DNA of 64,000 bases from Bilabrum cf. latius. Lineage: Eukaryota > Bigyra: Bicosoecida > Bigyra > Bicosoecida. The stretch covers positions 1,364,001 through 1,428,000 of the forward strand of contig OZ237737.1 in NCBI GenBank assembly GCA_965178125.1, in the 5' to 3' direction. The number at the start of each line of letters is the position of its first letter. The first letter of the stretch is position 1. The position numbers and the translations under genes were made by a program. Under the pieces are notes generated by a model. The model searched no databases. It had not been told where the DNA came from and saw only the letters and a program-made list of their open reading frames with translations. This document shows positions 23,401 through 35,700 of the stretch, piece after piece.

Positions 23401-26400
23401 AAGCTGGCACCAGAGGTGGCAGGGCAGGCCGACGGGCGAGCATTCAGGTAGACTCTGACCTTTCCTCGTTGCGAGCACGCAATCGGCAGCGTCCACTGTC
23501 TTCCACCAGGCGGGGCAGTCATGCGAGAAGGGGCAGCCATGCGCCTAAGCAAGCTCAAAGCGGAGGACTGCCGGCTCTGCACCCGCACAAGAAGAAGGTA
23601 CGAGCCAGAAGGCACAGCGTGCAGGTGCCTGGGGGAGCCCTGGCTACCTCAGGCGCGGGCCTGGACGCGAGCGGCGAGATGCCAATGCCCACCCCCAAGA
23701 AGCGCCGCAAGTCTGAGTGGTCAACTTCGTTCTTACAGATGCCTGCCGCTGCTCTGGCTGCCGTCAGAGCATTGGACTCTGCCGCAAATCCCAAAAAGGC
23801 ATAGGCAAATCTATCCGGATCGCACAAGCGCCGAGCACCAAGGCTGTCTTTGAACCCGCAGGCAATGCGAGGCAACTCGAACACCATCATTCGGCCTAAT
23901 TAGGGCTTGGGAGGCCCCAAGCACCCACGAGTCCCAATGACGACTCGTGGCATGAGGAGCGGAGGTGCAGGCGTCGGTCGACTGGGTGCTATCTAGGAAG
24001 CAGCTGCGGCGAATGGCTCGCACGGAGCCAAGCTTGGGTTTGCAAAGAAGGCCTCTTTCTGGAGACAACACGCATCCGATGACGAGGCAGATGAGATCGC
24101 AGAAGCCGCCGCTGCTGCTCACAAGAAAGCAGGTGCAGGCACATTGCGCGCTTGGGCCGGGAACAAGGGCAAGCGACATGGCGTGCAAGCGCTTCCAAAT
24201 GCCAAACCCCTAGCCGGTGATACCGATATTGCAAAAGTAAGGCCTACGTCCGGCTAGATTCGTCCAGTACAAGCCAGAAGGTGGTCGGCAGAGGCTCCTG
24301 TCTCCAGCCGAGTGGAATAGAAGCGATTCGATTTCAGTAGCAAGAATCGTAGTGCTTTTGGTACGGGGTTCGAGCATGCGCCAATAGGCCGCCATCAACC
24401 CGGCAGAAGCACCAGTACTGCTTCGCCACAGTCTAGGCGAGCCGGTACCCGCGGTGGCGAGGATTCCGTGACATCAATGTTTCGCGAGGCCAGCGAAGTC
24501 GCACCCGATGGAGTGCAGGTGCGGTCGGTGCTAGGCTCAAAGCCCACTACGGCTACTCCTAAGCCCAAGCCAAAGCCCAAGGGACCCATGCCTCCGCCCC
24601 CGCCGCGCCGAAAACCCCGGCGGCCGAAACCCAGGAGACACAGTGTGGCGGTTGACACGCACTCAGCTTGGAGGAGGCAGCATGGGGTGGCACAGGATAT
24701 CGCGAAGCTTGCCACAGCAAGGGCCCAGCAGGACCACGGCAGGGAGTCAGGGGATGAGCGCCCGCTGCTTCTAACCCCAGCCGAGGCCGAGCAGCTCCTG
24801 CCAAGGTTACCATCCCTGGTGCCACGCACGCGGCTTGCGGTGGCAACGCCAAGGAATCAGCAGCTCGAAGCCGAGAAAGGTCTGCTGCGGGGGAACTCGC
24901 TCATCGACTACGAAGGCCTGCAGGACGAGCTGCCGCAGTATGATCCGGGAACTGCGCGTGAAGTTGACGCTGCGATCAGCGCCGGTATGTTCAAGCCAAG
25001 AGACGGTGCTTACATTCCTGGGCACGGCCGCCGGCACTCACTCGCGATTTCGAACGGTATCGCGGACCGGTTGAAGCCCGGCACAGCAAATGCTGACGTG
25101 GATGATGCCGTTTTGAAGGCAAGCGAAGCGGCGAATAAGGCGCTGGCTGGTATTCTCGGCGGTGCGAGCGGGAAAGATGATGAGGATCCGCCTGCGTCCA
25201 GAAGGCTGGAGTCGCCGGCGAAACCAAAACCAATGGCCAAGAAAGCCCAATCAAAGGGCAAGCTGAAGTGGGGTGTGCTACGTAAAGCCGTGATGGGTGA
25301 GCACCATGATGCTGAGGGCAATAACAAGGAAGTCAAGGGCAAGAAGGCAGAGGCCAAGCATGGGAGAGCTGCTGCCCCGGTCATCCGCGCAAATGGTGCC
25401 ACCGGTGAGATGCCCTCGGAAGCCTAGCTAGCCACCTATAGTAAAGGTAGCCTATAGGGCGATGATATGGATGGCGTGCATGAAGTATCGAGAGTGGACG
25501 ATCTACTTGGCAACGCGCACGGTGCCCTGGCCTCTGCACAAGGAGGGGCACAGACGGTTCCGGCAGGACTCCAGCCCCTTATTCGAAGCAACGATGCAGC
25601 TGGGGCTGAGCGCAAGCGCTCGATGAAGCGTACAAGGTCTAAGGTGAAACCCAAACAACCGCGAGCTCCTCGCCGAGTTGCTTCGATCCACGGACTGGAG
25701 CAGAACCAGGAGTTGATGCGCAAGGCCAGCTCCATCTGGCTCCCTGCCAAGAGCAAGGTCACGCCCAGCGCATCACCCGCCAAACCCAGTCGCGGCACTA
25801 GAAGTAGGCTATCGCGGCCCTCGCGCGGCTCGAAGTCGAGCAGCAGCAATGGCGTCGACGGAGAGTAGCACGGAGCTGCTAGCTTCCGAGCAAGACGAAG
25901 TGTCGGCAAGGGTGCCGCGGAGGTGCAGGGCCCCACGGCTACAGCCAGGCAGAGTTCAGAAGGGATCGGCGATGAGGGGATGCCCATTTACAACTATGAC
26001 GCGGCTGCAGTTGCCTTGGTCTCGCATGTGTCGGATGGAAGTTTCGGGGCAGGCACCGACGATGCCCACGGAGAGGCTGCGGCACCCCAGCAGCACGATG
26101 TGGAAAGTCAGTCGTTCGACTCTGGAGAGGTATCTGCTGAGACCGGTGCTTGCAAAACGTGCTGCCTGTCCATTTCTGTGTTCTTTGGGTGCATCCCACC
26201 GGACCGCAGCGTTGCGGTCGCCACGGTAGATGGCCTCAACCCGACCCAGGCATTGGTCACCGTGAACTCTCAGGACGAGGACCAGGACGAAGGCGACTCA
26301 GAGGCTCCCGGCGAGAAAGAGTCGGTTGCAGACTTCTTTGCGAGGAAGAGAAAGCAGAGGGAAGAATCAAAGGCTACCGCAGCACCTTCGATGGGGTCGG

Positions 26401-27896
26401 CGGAGGGCGCAGCGGACGAAGCGATCGCGACGCCGATCGGCAAAGGCAAGGCCCTCAGGATGATCATGCCGGCTCGCGCATCCGCTACAATGCTAGGAGT
26501 TGGAATTGCAATTATCGTGCTGGCTGCATGCGTGCTGGGCCTGTCATTCGCGTTCACCGAAGGGAACGTGGCCCCTGTCCCTGTCATGGCGGTGTCGCTG
26601 TACGTGGCCTGCATCGGCATCTTGGGCATCTATGCTGCGCTCAACACGGCTTAGATCGCGTCATGCAGCGCGATCTTGCTGCTCTTTGCCAGCATTGCGG
26701 CACTGATGGCCATCATCGTGTTCGCGTCGCATCAATGGCTGCTGCACGAGACGCTGGAGGGCTTCGTGGACGCAAATCTGGACACCATTGTGGAGGTGCT
26801 GCCTGCCAGCGTGTACGACGGGGCCGCTGCAGCAGATACATCAGGTATGTCGTCGGGCTCTAGCGTCCCGTGGTGGACGCAGCGCGCGAGCCCTGATGCC
26901 GAGACCCTGGCCGAGGGCCAGAGACTGCCAGCCGACAGCTCGGGGTGGGCCGCGGCTGCTCTGTTCCGGTACCTCGGGAGTCCTAGCTCGGAGCGAGCCG
27001 AAGTGCAAGCAGATGTGCTGGAGTCATTAGATCGGTTCTGGTGGGCCTATTTGGCCTGCGGCGTGGTGCTGTTTCTCATGCTGATTGCGAGCGCGTCTGC
27101 GAGTGTGATGCTCGTGCAGTCGCACACGGTTTCGGGGGTCCTCTTCGTTGCAATCGGTGGCTTCATGCAGATGGCTGGTGCCATTGCGCAAGTCATTGTA
27201 GCGGTGCTGCTTGCAATTGACCCTGTGCCTGTGCTGGAGGATTACGGGTTGATCGCAGGACTCTGCGCTGCCGCCCTGTTCGCCGTGGTGGCGACCAGCG
27301 GGGTGTGGGGGGCCCTCTCGAGCAAGACCAGATACACTGTGCTCACGTCGCTATCACTTCAGATACTGGCATGCCTTGCGCACGGAGGGGGGCTGTACCT
27401 GCTGCTCGTGTTCCTGTGGGGGGCCGAAGAGTCCGCGGATGAAGCGAGGCTGACGGACTTGCTGGAGTGGGCCCCTTAGCTCGGGATCGATACCAGGTCC
27501 ACTGCATATGTGGCGGCTGCTGATGCGGCCGACCTCTTTGCGACGGATTCGTCTTCTGCACAGAAGGCCACGCTGCCTCTGAGGAGCCTGGTGGCTTCGA
27601 ATGTGAGGCAGGGCGCGAGCGGCTTGCTATGGATGCAGCTCATAGTGCTGGCAGTTGCGGTTGCAACCGCTGTGGCGGCTCGTCTGTTCCTACGATCGAT
27701 GGACACGGTGGCGCTGCTGCTCACCCCCGAGGGCATCCTGCACGCCCGTGATCTCGCGAAGAAGGCTGACGTGGTGGAGATGCTCTTTGCTCGCACGAAG
27801 GCGAGGCGTGCGCAGGCAGCCGCTGCCATCAGCTCGAGGATAAAGAAGAGAAAGAAGAAGAAGAAGAGGCGCAGGCGGCGAGACAGGGACGATTGA
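17409..27896 (+). CDS. giant leishmanolysin-type (M8) membrane metallopeptidase
   Basis: 3495 residues in one uninterrupted frame ending in TGA, with some thirty in-frame TAG codons read as Gln. The start MFRTVLVYAAVICLL gives a signal peptide. M8 features in order: LRIRFVYDL near residue 180; ADVAVIVTARPLY with AYAQC and VGHFNW near 620-670; zinc motif HELIH (His993, Glu994, His997); TPKVRGEVRRAFGCD; third zinc His1100 in GIHWES; Met-turn EVMSYG; and TLAFLEDT. Cys-rich segments follow (GCAF, LCDT, FGCSF, VCSL, SCG). One membrane span lies at about 1810-1840. Beyond it is a basic, Ser/Lys/Pro-rich region of some 1180 residues, then about eight hydrophobic spans (3024-3420) and a poly-Lys/Arg end. 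M8 enzymes are zinc endopeptidases on cell surfaces. The C-terminal membrane module is not part of the known family. No TGA or TAA was found that would split it into two genes. Confidence 0.85.
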
Positions 27897-28056
27897 CGTA
27901 GTTCTACTTTGTATGGAGTGAGAGCGGGCGCATGTCTCATGGTGCGTTCGTGCCAGTGGTGCACGTGTGCGGTGTTCCGGTATTGCAGAATAGAAAAGAT
28001 GAAGATACGGTGTTGATGAACTGATTCCGCACCCGTTCACTCTTTTATAGCCGCTA
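27897..28056. other. intergenic, M8 terminator to ABHD promoter
   Basis: 160 bp, clearly more AT-rich than its flanks. It must hold the 3' end of the peptidase gene and the promoter of the hydrolase gene. No definite signal seen. Confidence 0.4.
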
Positions 28057-29976
28057 ATGAGCGCATGCTACGACTTTGAGAGCATTGTGCGTACTATTTA
28101 GTATGGCATTTTTGGCTTCATAGCTGTTTGGGTTTTGTACAGGTACTTATTCGCTGGGGTACGACAGATTTTGCTGCTCTCGAGGACAAACTCTGCTCCC
28201 GCACAACGAATTCTAGCCAGGATGCCTTCGCTGGAGTCTTTTCGTCCTACCCCGTGGCTTTTTGGATGCACTGGTCACTTGTAGTCAATGCTGATGAATC
28301 AGGTTGTCCCAAGCCCCGGCAATCGTCTGTTCCATGACCGTGTCAACACCCGAGATGGGGGAATTATCGCCCTGGAGTATCTACATCCGTTGGAACGAGG
28401 CAAGCCAACAATTGTGGTTGTGCACGGAATATGCTCGAGTGTTGACACGAACTACATGAGACACACCCTTCTCGAAGCGCATGAAAAGGGCTTCAACGGC
28501 GTCGGTGTCCTTTGCCGAGGCTGCGGTTAGCTGCCGCTGAAGACCTCAACGCCTTGGAATGCGTCGCAGCACACTGATATTTCAGATGCTTTGTTTGAGA
28601 TACACAACCGGATCAGAGGGGAGCCATCCTCTCACGAAATGGACCCGTGCAACGACGCCTCCTCGGCAGGTTCCACCGCACCGCAACCGGCAGGGTCAAT
28701 CCCACCAATCGTCTTGGCTGGCTGGTCCATTGGAGCAACAATGAGTGGCCTGTGGGCCTGCGAGAACGGCCGCGATGCCCGAAAGGTGTACGGGGTCGTC
28801 GGCGTGTCGCTGCTGTGCGCCAGTTTTGACTTCTTCGCCAGCCTGGAGAACTTCGAGCTGGATTTTTGCGTGAGGCAGATGTACCACAGCCATATCGTAG
28901 GGCTCCTCAAGGACTACTACACCCGGCATGCGGACCAGCTCAACGAGAGCCTGCACGCAAGCTACTGCAGGGAGGGCCTGAAGCCCCACGAGGACTGGGC
29001 AACCGCACCCAGCCCCCAGTGGGGCTCCAAGGACGTCTTCGCGACAGCCGCGACAGAAGCAGTGAAATAGGTCGCAAGAGAGGTGACGTAGACAAACGAG
29101 AAGAACGCGCCACCGAGCCCTGGGCACGCATCCAAAGGCTTGGACTAGGAAGGGGTCCCGCAGGAGTCGAGGTCGCCGGCTGCCGAGGCACCCTCAAAGC
29201 ACCCCGCTTTCCGCCGAATCTTGAGCTCGGGCAACATTCGGGAGCTGGACGCGAGCTTTACCATCCCGCTCATGGAGAGCCACAAGGACCCGTTCGAGTA
29301 CTACGCGGCTACATCGCTCCAGCACAAGCTGGCGGCAGAGGTACGCGTGCCCACGCTGGTGCTGCACGCTGAGGACGACCCGGTGTGCGTAGCCCGCGGC
29401 ATCCCCATGTCCGCTCCGTTCCTGAACGATAGAATCATCATCGCTCGGACGCTGGAGGGCGGACACATTGCCTGGCGAGAAGGCTGCTGCCCGTGGGGCC
29501 GTGGCTGGGGCGAACGCACCATGGTGGAATTCGCACGGGCCGCTGTCGATGGGGCGGTCGAGGGCTGGGACGAATGGACCGATGACGATGACGATGACGA
29601 TGCCAATGCGGAAGGCGGACCGGAAGAAGGAGGCAAGGAAATCAGTCACGCATCGGGCAAGGACGCCAAAGGTGGCCGTGGCCGCAGGCCCAAAAGGAGC
29701 AGTGGCGCCTCGGGTCTCCTGGCTCTGGACTCTACCGAGAGCCAGGGCGATGAGCTGGGTGGCTTGTATATGCTAGAAGGTGATTCAACAAGCCCAGCAG
29801 CGACCGAGGCGCTGGAGTCTGCGCGGTCGTCTGCTTCGCCAGCCAAGGAAATCGCTGGCGCAGGGGGGTTGCCATCGCTGGACCTGGATGCGGGCGGCAC
29901 TCTTTCGGGCGCGGGCGGTCAGCAACGTGAAGGTCTGCTTCGTCGCAAGTCGCAGCAGCACGGTACACGCGAATGA
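28057..29976 (+). CDS. alpha/beta hydrolase, ABHD1/3-YheT family
   Basis: 639 residues, intronless, TGA stop. In-frame TAGs include 28099, 28282, 28528, 29068, 29089 and about 29140. The start MSACYDFES precedes an N-terminal membrane anchor (YGIFGFIAVWVLYRYLF), as in ABHD1/2/3 proteins. Family marks are FRPTPWLFGCTGHLQSM, in which the conserved Gln of the HLQ motif is encoded by TAG; IVVVHGICS; VLCRGCG; nucleophile Ser224 in AGWSIGATM; acid in LHAEDDP (440/441); and His470 in GGHIAW. The Ser/Thr/Asp-rich C-terminal 150 residues are extra. Relatives hydrolyse phospholipid or acyl ester bonds at membranes; the substrate here is unknown. Reading TAG as a stop would leave no piece containing the full catalytic triad. 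Confidence 0.9.
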
Positions 29977-30110
29977 ACTCTTAAACCGCGCTCGCAAACA
30001 AACACAGAGAAGCCAATGTAAGGACGCATCACGAAGCACGCACAGAGCACTTAACCCCGCGATCCATGGGCACAAGCCACAAACCCCATGCCCGGGCCTT
30101 ACCAACCCGT

Positions 30111-32459
30111 TCAGATCAGAATATCGGCGTGGGTGATCAGCGTCCACGGACTGGCGGCGCATGCTGCGAAAAGCCCACCCATTGCAGCGCCCGCCACCCC
30201 GACGCTGCACACGTCCTGGCCGGTAAGAAAGAGACCCGGGACTCCCGTGTCAGGGTGCAGGGACTCCCGGCAGGCGGTGAAGCGGGCCACGTCGTGATCG
30301 AGGCCGTAGGACGCTCCGTGGGGCGCATGGAGGTAGTGCACGTTGCTGGCCGGCGACGCCATGCTGACGTATTCCACCTTGTCCCTGAGGTCGGGCCTGA
30401 CTGCAAATATCGCCGACATGAGGTGCTCCTTGAGCATGCCCTTCTTGGCCTCGTACTCCTCTCCCCTCTTCTTCACGCGCTCGTCCTGCCAGTCCACAAA
30501 GGCGCTCCAAGGGGCCTCCGCCACCACGATTGCCGTGGAGAGGGGGACCAGATCGGGCTTGCTTGAGGCAGACAACCCCCCATTAGCGGCCTGGGCCCCA
30601 CCCGCCGCTTGCTCGCCCCCCTTGCTCTCCGACACACCTGCACCTTTGCCCTGGTCCTTGCCCTGGCCCGTGTACTTGGCCATGTCCCTGGCCTTCCTCT
30701 CCATCTCGCCCTTCATGCGATGGAAGTAGGTCGGGTCCTTGGCGGAGGGGAAGGACACGAAGCACCCCAGCGGGGGCTGCTGCAGCCCTGCATTCTTGGG
30801 GTCGTGGAAGGAGCGCGCGGGGAGATCGAGCGGGGTGAGGCCTTCCTGGCCCTCTTTCGGGGCCTTGTCCCAGCCCGCTGGCAGCCCGTTGAACACCCAG
30901 CTGTTGGCTGTCGGCAGCTTGAGCTCCGCCTGCGTGCCTTTGAAGCCAACGAAGAGATACACGTGCCCCGTGCTCAGCTGGATCGCAGCCTTGGACGGGT
31001 TGTATGCTGGCCGCTGCATCTTTGTCTTGGATGGCGACTCGTAGGGAGGCGGGATGGCGTGCGCGCCTTGGAGCTGGTCAGCGGACCTGGCTGGCTCGGG
31101 CTGCTCCGCCTTGCTGCTCGCGGGCTTCACACCGAGCAGGTCGCCCGCATGCCTCCAGGTGGGGTACTGTTCCCTGAGCTTGGCCGTGTCCTCAGCGGTG
31201 ATGAGTCGAGCGTGAGTGGTCAGCGCGCCTGCCCCAGAGATGACCCCGTGCTTGGGGAACAGCCGAAACTTGCCGCTCTGCACGCCCACGCACCGCATGG
31301 GACTCCCTTCAAACAGGAGCTTGTCGACGGGAGACCGCACGAATACCATGCCACCCCCTGCCTCGATCGTGCCGATGGCACCCTCGGCGATGCGCTCCGA
31401 CCCTCCCACCGGGTATGTCGATCCGTGCCTGTAGTGCTGGATCACGGATGCGTGGATGAAGAAACTCCCGCGCTCGGGAGCCACCCCGTGGTCTCCTGCG
31501 ATGTATGTCATGGCCAGCTGCAGCCTCCGATCCTTCGTGATGGAGGAGACGACCTCTGCCACCGTCCTGCCGGCCACCTCGTCTGCGCCCTTCTGGCTGC
31601 CGCACAGCAGCGGCCCGAGGATCCCCGTGAGCCAGCGGGGCAGCAGGTGGCGGCCGAAGAGCGCCCTGCCGGACTTGGTCGCTTTCTTGAGCTCTGCAAT
31701 GAACAGGTCGATTTCCGCTGCCCTCTCCTCACCGGGAAAGTCTTTCTTCAGCGAGTCCGCGAGACTCTTGAAGCCTGCCTTCCCTCCAGTCATGCGCGCC
31801 ACCGGCTTCGCGGGCTCGGAGGCGGCGTGGGACCTGGAGCCCAGAGGAATGGCGTAGACGTTGTCGAACCGCTCGTGGTGCGTCCACTCCACCCGCTCGC
31901 TGGTCACTGCGTCGAACAGTCGGCGAGGGGTGGACGACTTCTGCCACAAGCGGCCGCCCAGGTAGTGCAGGCCCGTGTCGAACTCCGCCCCCGATTTTTT
32001 CCAGGTGTGAGTACAGCCACCCGGCTTTGTGTGCTGCTCCAAAACGACCACCTTGAAACCCGCCCTCGAGAGCAGGGCAGCACTGGTCAGGCCCCCAATG
32101 CCCGACCCGATCACGACGTAGTCCACGCTGCCCATGCTTTCAATCGCCGCCTGGCTGAGAGATCGGCGCAAGAATTTACGACGGCGATTTGCAGCATCCA
32201 CCATATCGTCGAGCGAACATTTGTCTGAATCTGCACTCCCGTCAAGATCGCGAAACTTTGCCTTGGCCGCCGAGAGAACCCGGGCAGCGTTCCCGACGCT
32301 TTGCTGCCGAAGAACCAGCACCGCCGTCACAGCCGCGAGGCACACCAGAATCACAGCAGCGATCATGCCAGGAAGGGTAAGCAGCGGGGCGATCTGCTGC
32401 ATCATGTCCGTCATTGCGCAGCCTGCAATCCGAGATGAGTACGCAGCTGACTTGATCAA
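30111..32459 (-). CDS. retinol saturase/carotenoid isomerase-type oxidoreductase
   Basis: 782 residues, intronless, TGA stop at 30113-30111, and no TAG codon at all. The N-terminus has a membrane segment (PGMIAAVILVCLAAVTAVLV, about 30-50). A second in-frame ATG (32414, MTDMMQQ) could be the true start. The FAD-binding motif is at 114-150 (DYVVIGSGIGGLTSAALL, VVVLEQHTKPGGC), followed by FDTGLHYLGG. The C-terminal signature is HAPHGASYGLDHD with GLFLTGQDVCSVGVAGAAMG. These are the marks of the RetSat/CRTISO branch of phytoene-desaturase-related flavoproteins, which saturate or isomerise polyene double bonds. A Lys/Gly/Ala-rich insertion (about nt 30540-30680) is unusual. The true substrate (retinoid, carotenoid or other isoprenoid) cannot be told. 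Divergent from the dynein gene. Confidence 0.9.
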   Translation of the reverse strand: MIKSAAYSSRIAGCAMTDMMQQIAPLLTLPGMIAAVILVCLAAVTAVLVLRQQSVGNAARVLSAAKAKFRDLDGSADSDKCSLDDMVDAANRRRKFLRRSLSQAAIESMGSVDYVVIGSGIGGLTSAALLSRAGFKVVVLEQHTKPGGCTHTWKKSGAEFDTGLHYLGGRLWQKSSTPRRLFDAVTSERVEWTHHERFDNVYAIPLGSRSHAASEPAKPVARMTGGKAGFKSLADSLKKDFPGEERAAEIDLFIAELKKATKSGRALFGRHLLPRWLTGILGPLLCGSQKGADEVAGRTVAEVVSSITKDRRLQLAMTYIAGDHGVAPERGSFFIHASVIQHYRHGSTYPVGGSERIAEGAIGTIEAGGGMVFVRSPVDKLLFEGSPMRCVGVQSGKFRLFPKHGVISGAGALTTHARLITAEDTAKLREQYPTWRHAGDLLGVKPASSKAEQPEPARSADQLQGAHAIPPPYESPSKTKMQRPAYNPSKAAIQLSTGHVYLFVGFKGTQAELKLPTANSWVFNGLPAGWDKAPKEGQEGLTPLDLPARSFHDPKNAGLQQPPLGCFVSFPSAKDPTYFHRMKGEMERKARDMAKYTGQGKDQGKGAGVSESKGGEQAAGGAQAANGGLSASSKPDLVPLSTAIVVAEAPWSAFVDWQDERVKKRGEEYEAKKGMLKEHLMSAIFAVRPDLRDKVEYVSMASPASNVHYLHAPHGASYGLDHDVARFTACRESLHPDTGVPGLFLTGQDVCSVGVAGAAMGGLFAACAASPWTLITHADILI

Positions 32460-32778
32460 GTTCGGGCGCTTAAGATGACTTTGGCAATCAAATCCCGGTG
32501 AATAAGCAGTATAGCAAGATTAGCGTCTGAAAATTCGCGACAAACTATTCCTAGGAGCTTGTTATGAGAGAAAAAATGCAGAAGAAGGTGCTTCAATATC
32601 TTTGGTATAATTTAGTTTGTAAGGTGTTACTATATCAAACTGGTTGCGACCACCGTGAGCGACGTTTTCGAAGTTTATCCCGACAGAGCTGTAGAATCCG
32701 GGTATAACGTCAACATTTAGCTATCTTGAGCTCTTACTGAACTGAGTAAGACCTAATTCATCTTTTGATTGACCAATC
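32460..32778. promoter_or_regulatory. divergent promoter region, RetSat-like/dynein
   Basis: 319 bp, the most AT-rich part of the window. It includes a TATA-like stretch near 32604-32615 (ggtataattta), placed about 170 bp before the dynein start, and a CCAAT pentamer immediately before the dynein ATG. Both genes must be driven from here. Confidence 0.45.
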
Positions 32779-35700
32779 ATGGACAGGCAAGCAAGAGGGA
32801 CCTCTGAGGCGACTTCAGGTGCAGGGAGTGCCGTTGTGCCGCAACTGCCATTGGATCGTCTGCAAGATGGTCTCAACGGAAGCGTGCCAGGGGCCAACCA
32901 GTCGAATGAAGTTGATGCTTTGATGCAGCAAGCAGATGAGGAGTCAGCCCGGGCGTCTTGGGCGTAGTAGACTGTGTCAGCACGTCAACCGACAGTGGGA
33001 TACCGGCCGATGCCAGGGGTTCGAACGAATGGAAGGGCGGCAGGTACAGGAGCTGCCAGCAATTCAATAAGTGTGCAACTTTCTGCCAGAAGGGCCCCAG
33101 CATCGAGTGCTCGCGTGCTTTCCACAAGATCCGAGCGACCTCCGGCACACCGAATGGCCAGCTCTGGCTTTAGAGACCGCGCGGTCTTGCCAGGCGACCC
33201 CGAAGTAATGCAGGCGGCTGGTGCAGCACGTGCGCGATCGAGACATGTTCCGCTGTCTGCCCGCGCCCCAGCCGCGGTGGTGAGCCGGCATGAGCTACTC
33301 CGTCGGGCTGCCTTCGAGGAGTCCAGGCAGCGGACCCGGGCCAGGACCGGCAAGGTGGCAGGCGGGTCATCTTCCGGCGGCGGGGCATTCGAGACTGATG
33401 ACGACGGCATGTCAAGCGCCCGGCTTGCTCGGGCGAAGCAGATGCTGGCAGCAGACACCACCTCCGATAGGGCCGTGGAGGCCGGATTTCGCGCTGCTGG
33501 CGTGACGGGAGCACACACCGGGCGTGGCACCGGGAGGCTTGGACGAGCTGCGGCGAACGGCATTGAGGATACAGGCAAGTCGACCGGCATGACTGCGTAT
33601 TCTGTTGCGGACTACCGCCGCGACGTCGCGTCGCAAGCTGCTGCCATACGAGAGCAGGAAGAAAGGCGCCGCGAGCACCAGCACGAGCAGAAGCAAGAGC
33701 AAGACGGAGAAGACCAAGGGGCGGGGGAAGGCAAGGAAGCTGACATGAACCAGAGCACAAGAGAAACGGGCCCTGGGTATAGCCTGCGAGAAGCCTCCGA
33801 GGATCGGTTGCCACCCGCGGCACGAGCGGCAGGTCCCGCCGAGCGAGCCAGGCTTGTGGTGAGGATGCGACTGCTGGATGCCGCGGCGCGCGGCGATGAA
33901 GAGGCGCTGCAGGCCGCTGCAGAGGACGCGGCGCGTGCCAGGATGGCGCGAGAGCAGGCAGCCGCAGAGGTCGAGAAGGCAGGCATGGGCGGGCGGGTGC
34001 GCGGCGTAGTGCGGCCGCTCGTACGACCGCGCATCCCCAAGAGCATCAAGCGAGAAGACGGTGGGACGACGCTGGTCCCGCGCTCGTTTCGTACGCTACT
34101 GGCTCGGCGAGCGGTAGTGGACGCGGTTGAGCGGGCCGAGCTTGCGCAGCATGAGGAGCAGTCGCATGACGGCGTCAGAAAGTTCAAAGAGCTGCACAAA
34201 CTCGGCGACGATACCGTGCGCCCCGATGGCACTCTAAGGACGTTGCCTGGCGGTCTCCTCCCGAGCGGTCGGCGCAAAGGCTCACGCAAGCCGATAGGTG
34301 TCCGTATCACGACAGCTGCCGGGGTGCGGGTCGAGCCCGGCGCATCGTAGCCTGTGGAGGGCAAGGACGATAGCGAGGGTAAGGCTGCCGCCGGCTTGAT
34401 CGGCAAGGAGACTGCCAAGAGAGATGATGCAGAGGCGTTTCCGCTCTCTGCCCGCGGTAGGCCAGGGGATGGGCAGGACGCTGGACACGAGGCATTCGAG
34501 CAGGAGGGATTGGCGGATGCTGCAGTACCGAAGGAGACCGTGATCGGTTCCATCACACCGCAGCTGGAGCCGCTGCTGCTGGCTGGGGTACCAGTAAGAC
34601 ACCTAGTGAGCGAAGCTGTAAAGAGCAGGGCCGGCGCCGATCCCGCCACAACGGCTCGCCGCTCAGCACCCATTCCGTCCTTGCTGACTGCAGTGACTGG
34701 AAAGAAGAAGAGCAGGAAGGCTGGCAGGAAGGCAGGGGCGGACCTCCCCGCCATCGCGAAGCCTTCCGAGCGCATTGGGGCGCGGTACTCGCTTGTGGCT
34801 CGCCACGTGGCAGTCAGCAAGATTAATCGGCTGTCGGCAGACTATGGGGGCGCCAGGCAGTTGGGTGCTGCCATCGCATGGCGAGCGAGGGTGTTGGCGG
34901 CGGCTGCATCGAGGTGGGCAGTCGACACGCACTAGCAGGCGAAGCATCGGCGCCAGCTTGCTTTCGGTAGCACTGGCAGCGGGGCTACTGCGTCGGGAGG
35001 GGCTGCAGTGCTCGGCGAGGACGAGCAGCTGTACCGCTTCCCGCTGCCCGAGGGCGCCACCATGATGCATTTGCTCAAGACGCTGGCTCTTGGCGCCATG
35101 AAGCACGTGGCAGACGGGGAGGGCATCGATGAGGAAATGCTATCGTCCGACGAGAGGCGCATGCTGGCGCCCCCGCGGTACCTGGCGCCTTTCAGCCCGG
35201 GTTAGGACCCAGTGTGGCAGCTGCCCAGTGACAGCCTGCCTTCTGCGGTGATTGTTCACGTGGCAGCCCGCATGCACGCAATGGTAGTCAGGGACGGTCT
35301 CCGGCTTGAGGAGGCTGCCGAGCGGCTGGCATCGGAGCTGGCTCCCAAGCGCGGCGGTGACACGGCGGCCGAGTTGCAACTTTTCGGTGGCATTCCAGTG
35401 TCGGCCGAAGCATAGGGAAAGAGTTTTGTGCAGGTCAACTCCGCTGAATTACCGCTGGAACAGTTCGACGACGCTTCCGAAGACCGCTACGCCCCGTGGG
35501 AGTGGGCTCAAGGCATTCCAGGCGCGCTGCTCACGTGCGTGGTGGACGCCAACGTTGACGACTTGTCCGACGGAGCCAAGGACGCTGTAAAAAGTGCAGT
35601 GAACGAGCTTGCCGAGTCGGAAAAAGTGAGGGATGCCATGGTGCAGCAAGTTCGTGGGAACGAAAGTCAGAGTCTGCGTGGTGGTGGCGACAGCTCATCA

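Noticed and set aside
30609-32228. 539-residue plus-strand open frame
   Set aside because: Complement of the RetSat-like gene; Leu/Arg/Val/His-rich shadow without motifs.
33612-34820. 402-residue minus-strand open frame
   Set aside because: Antisense of the dynein N-terminal region; Ser/Ala/Arg-rich shadow.
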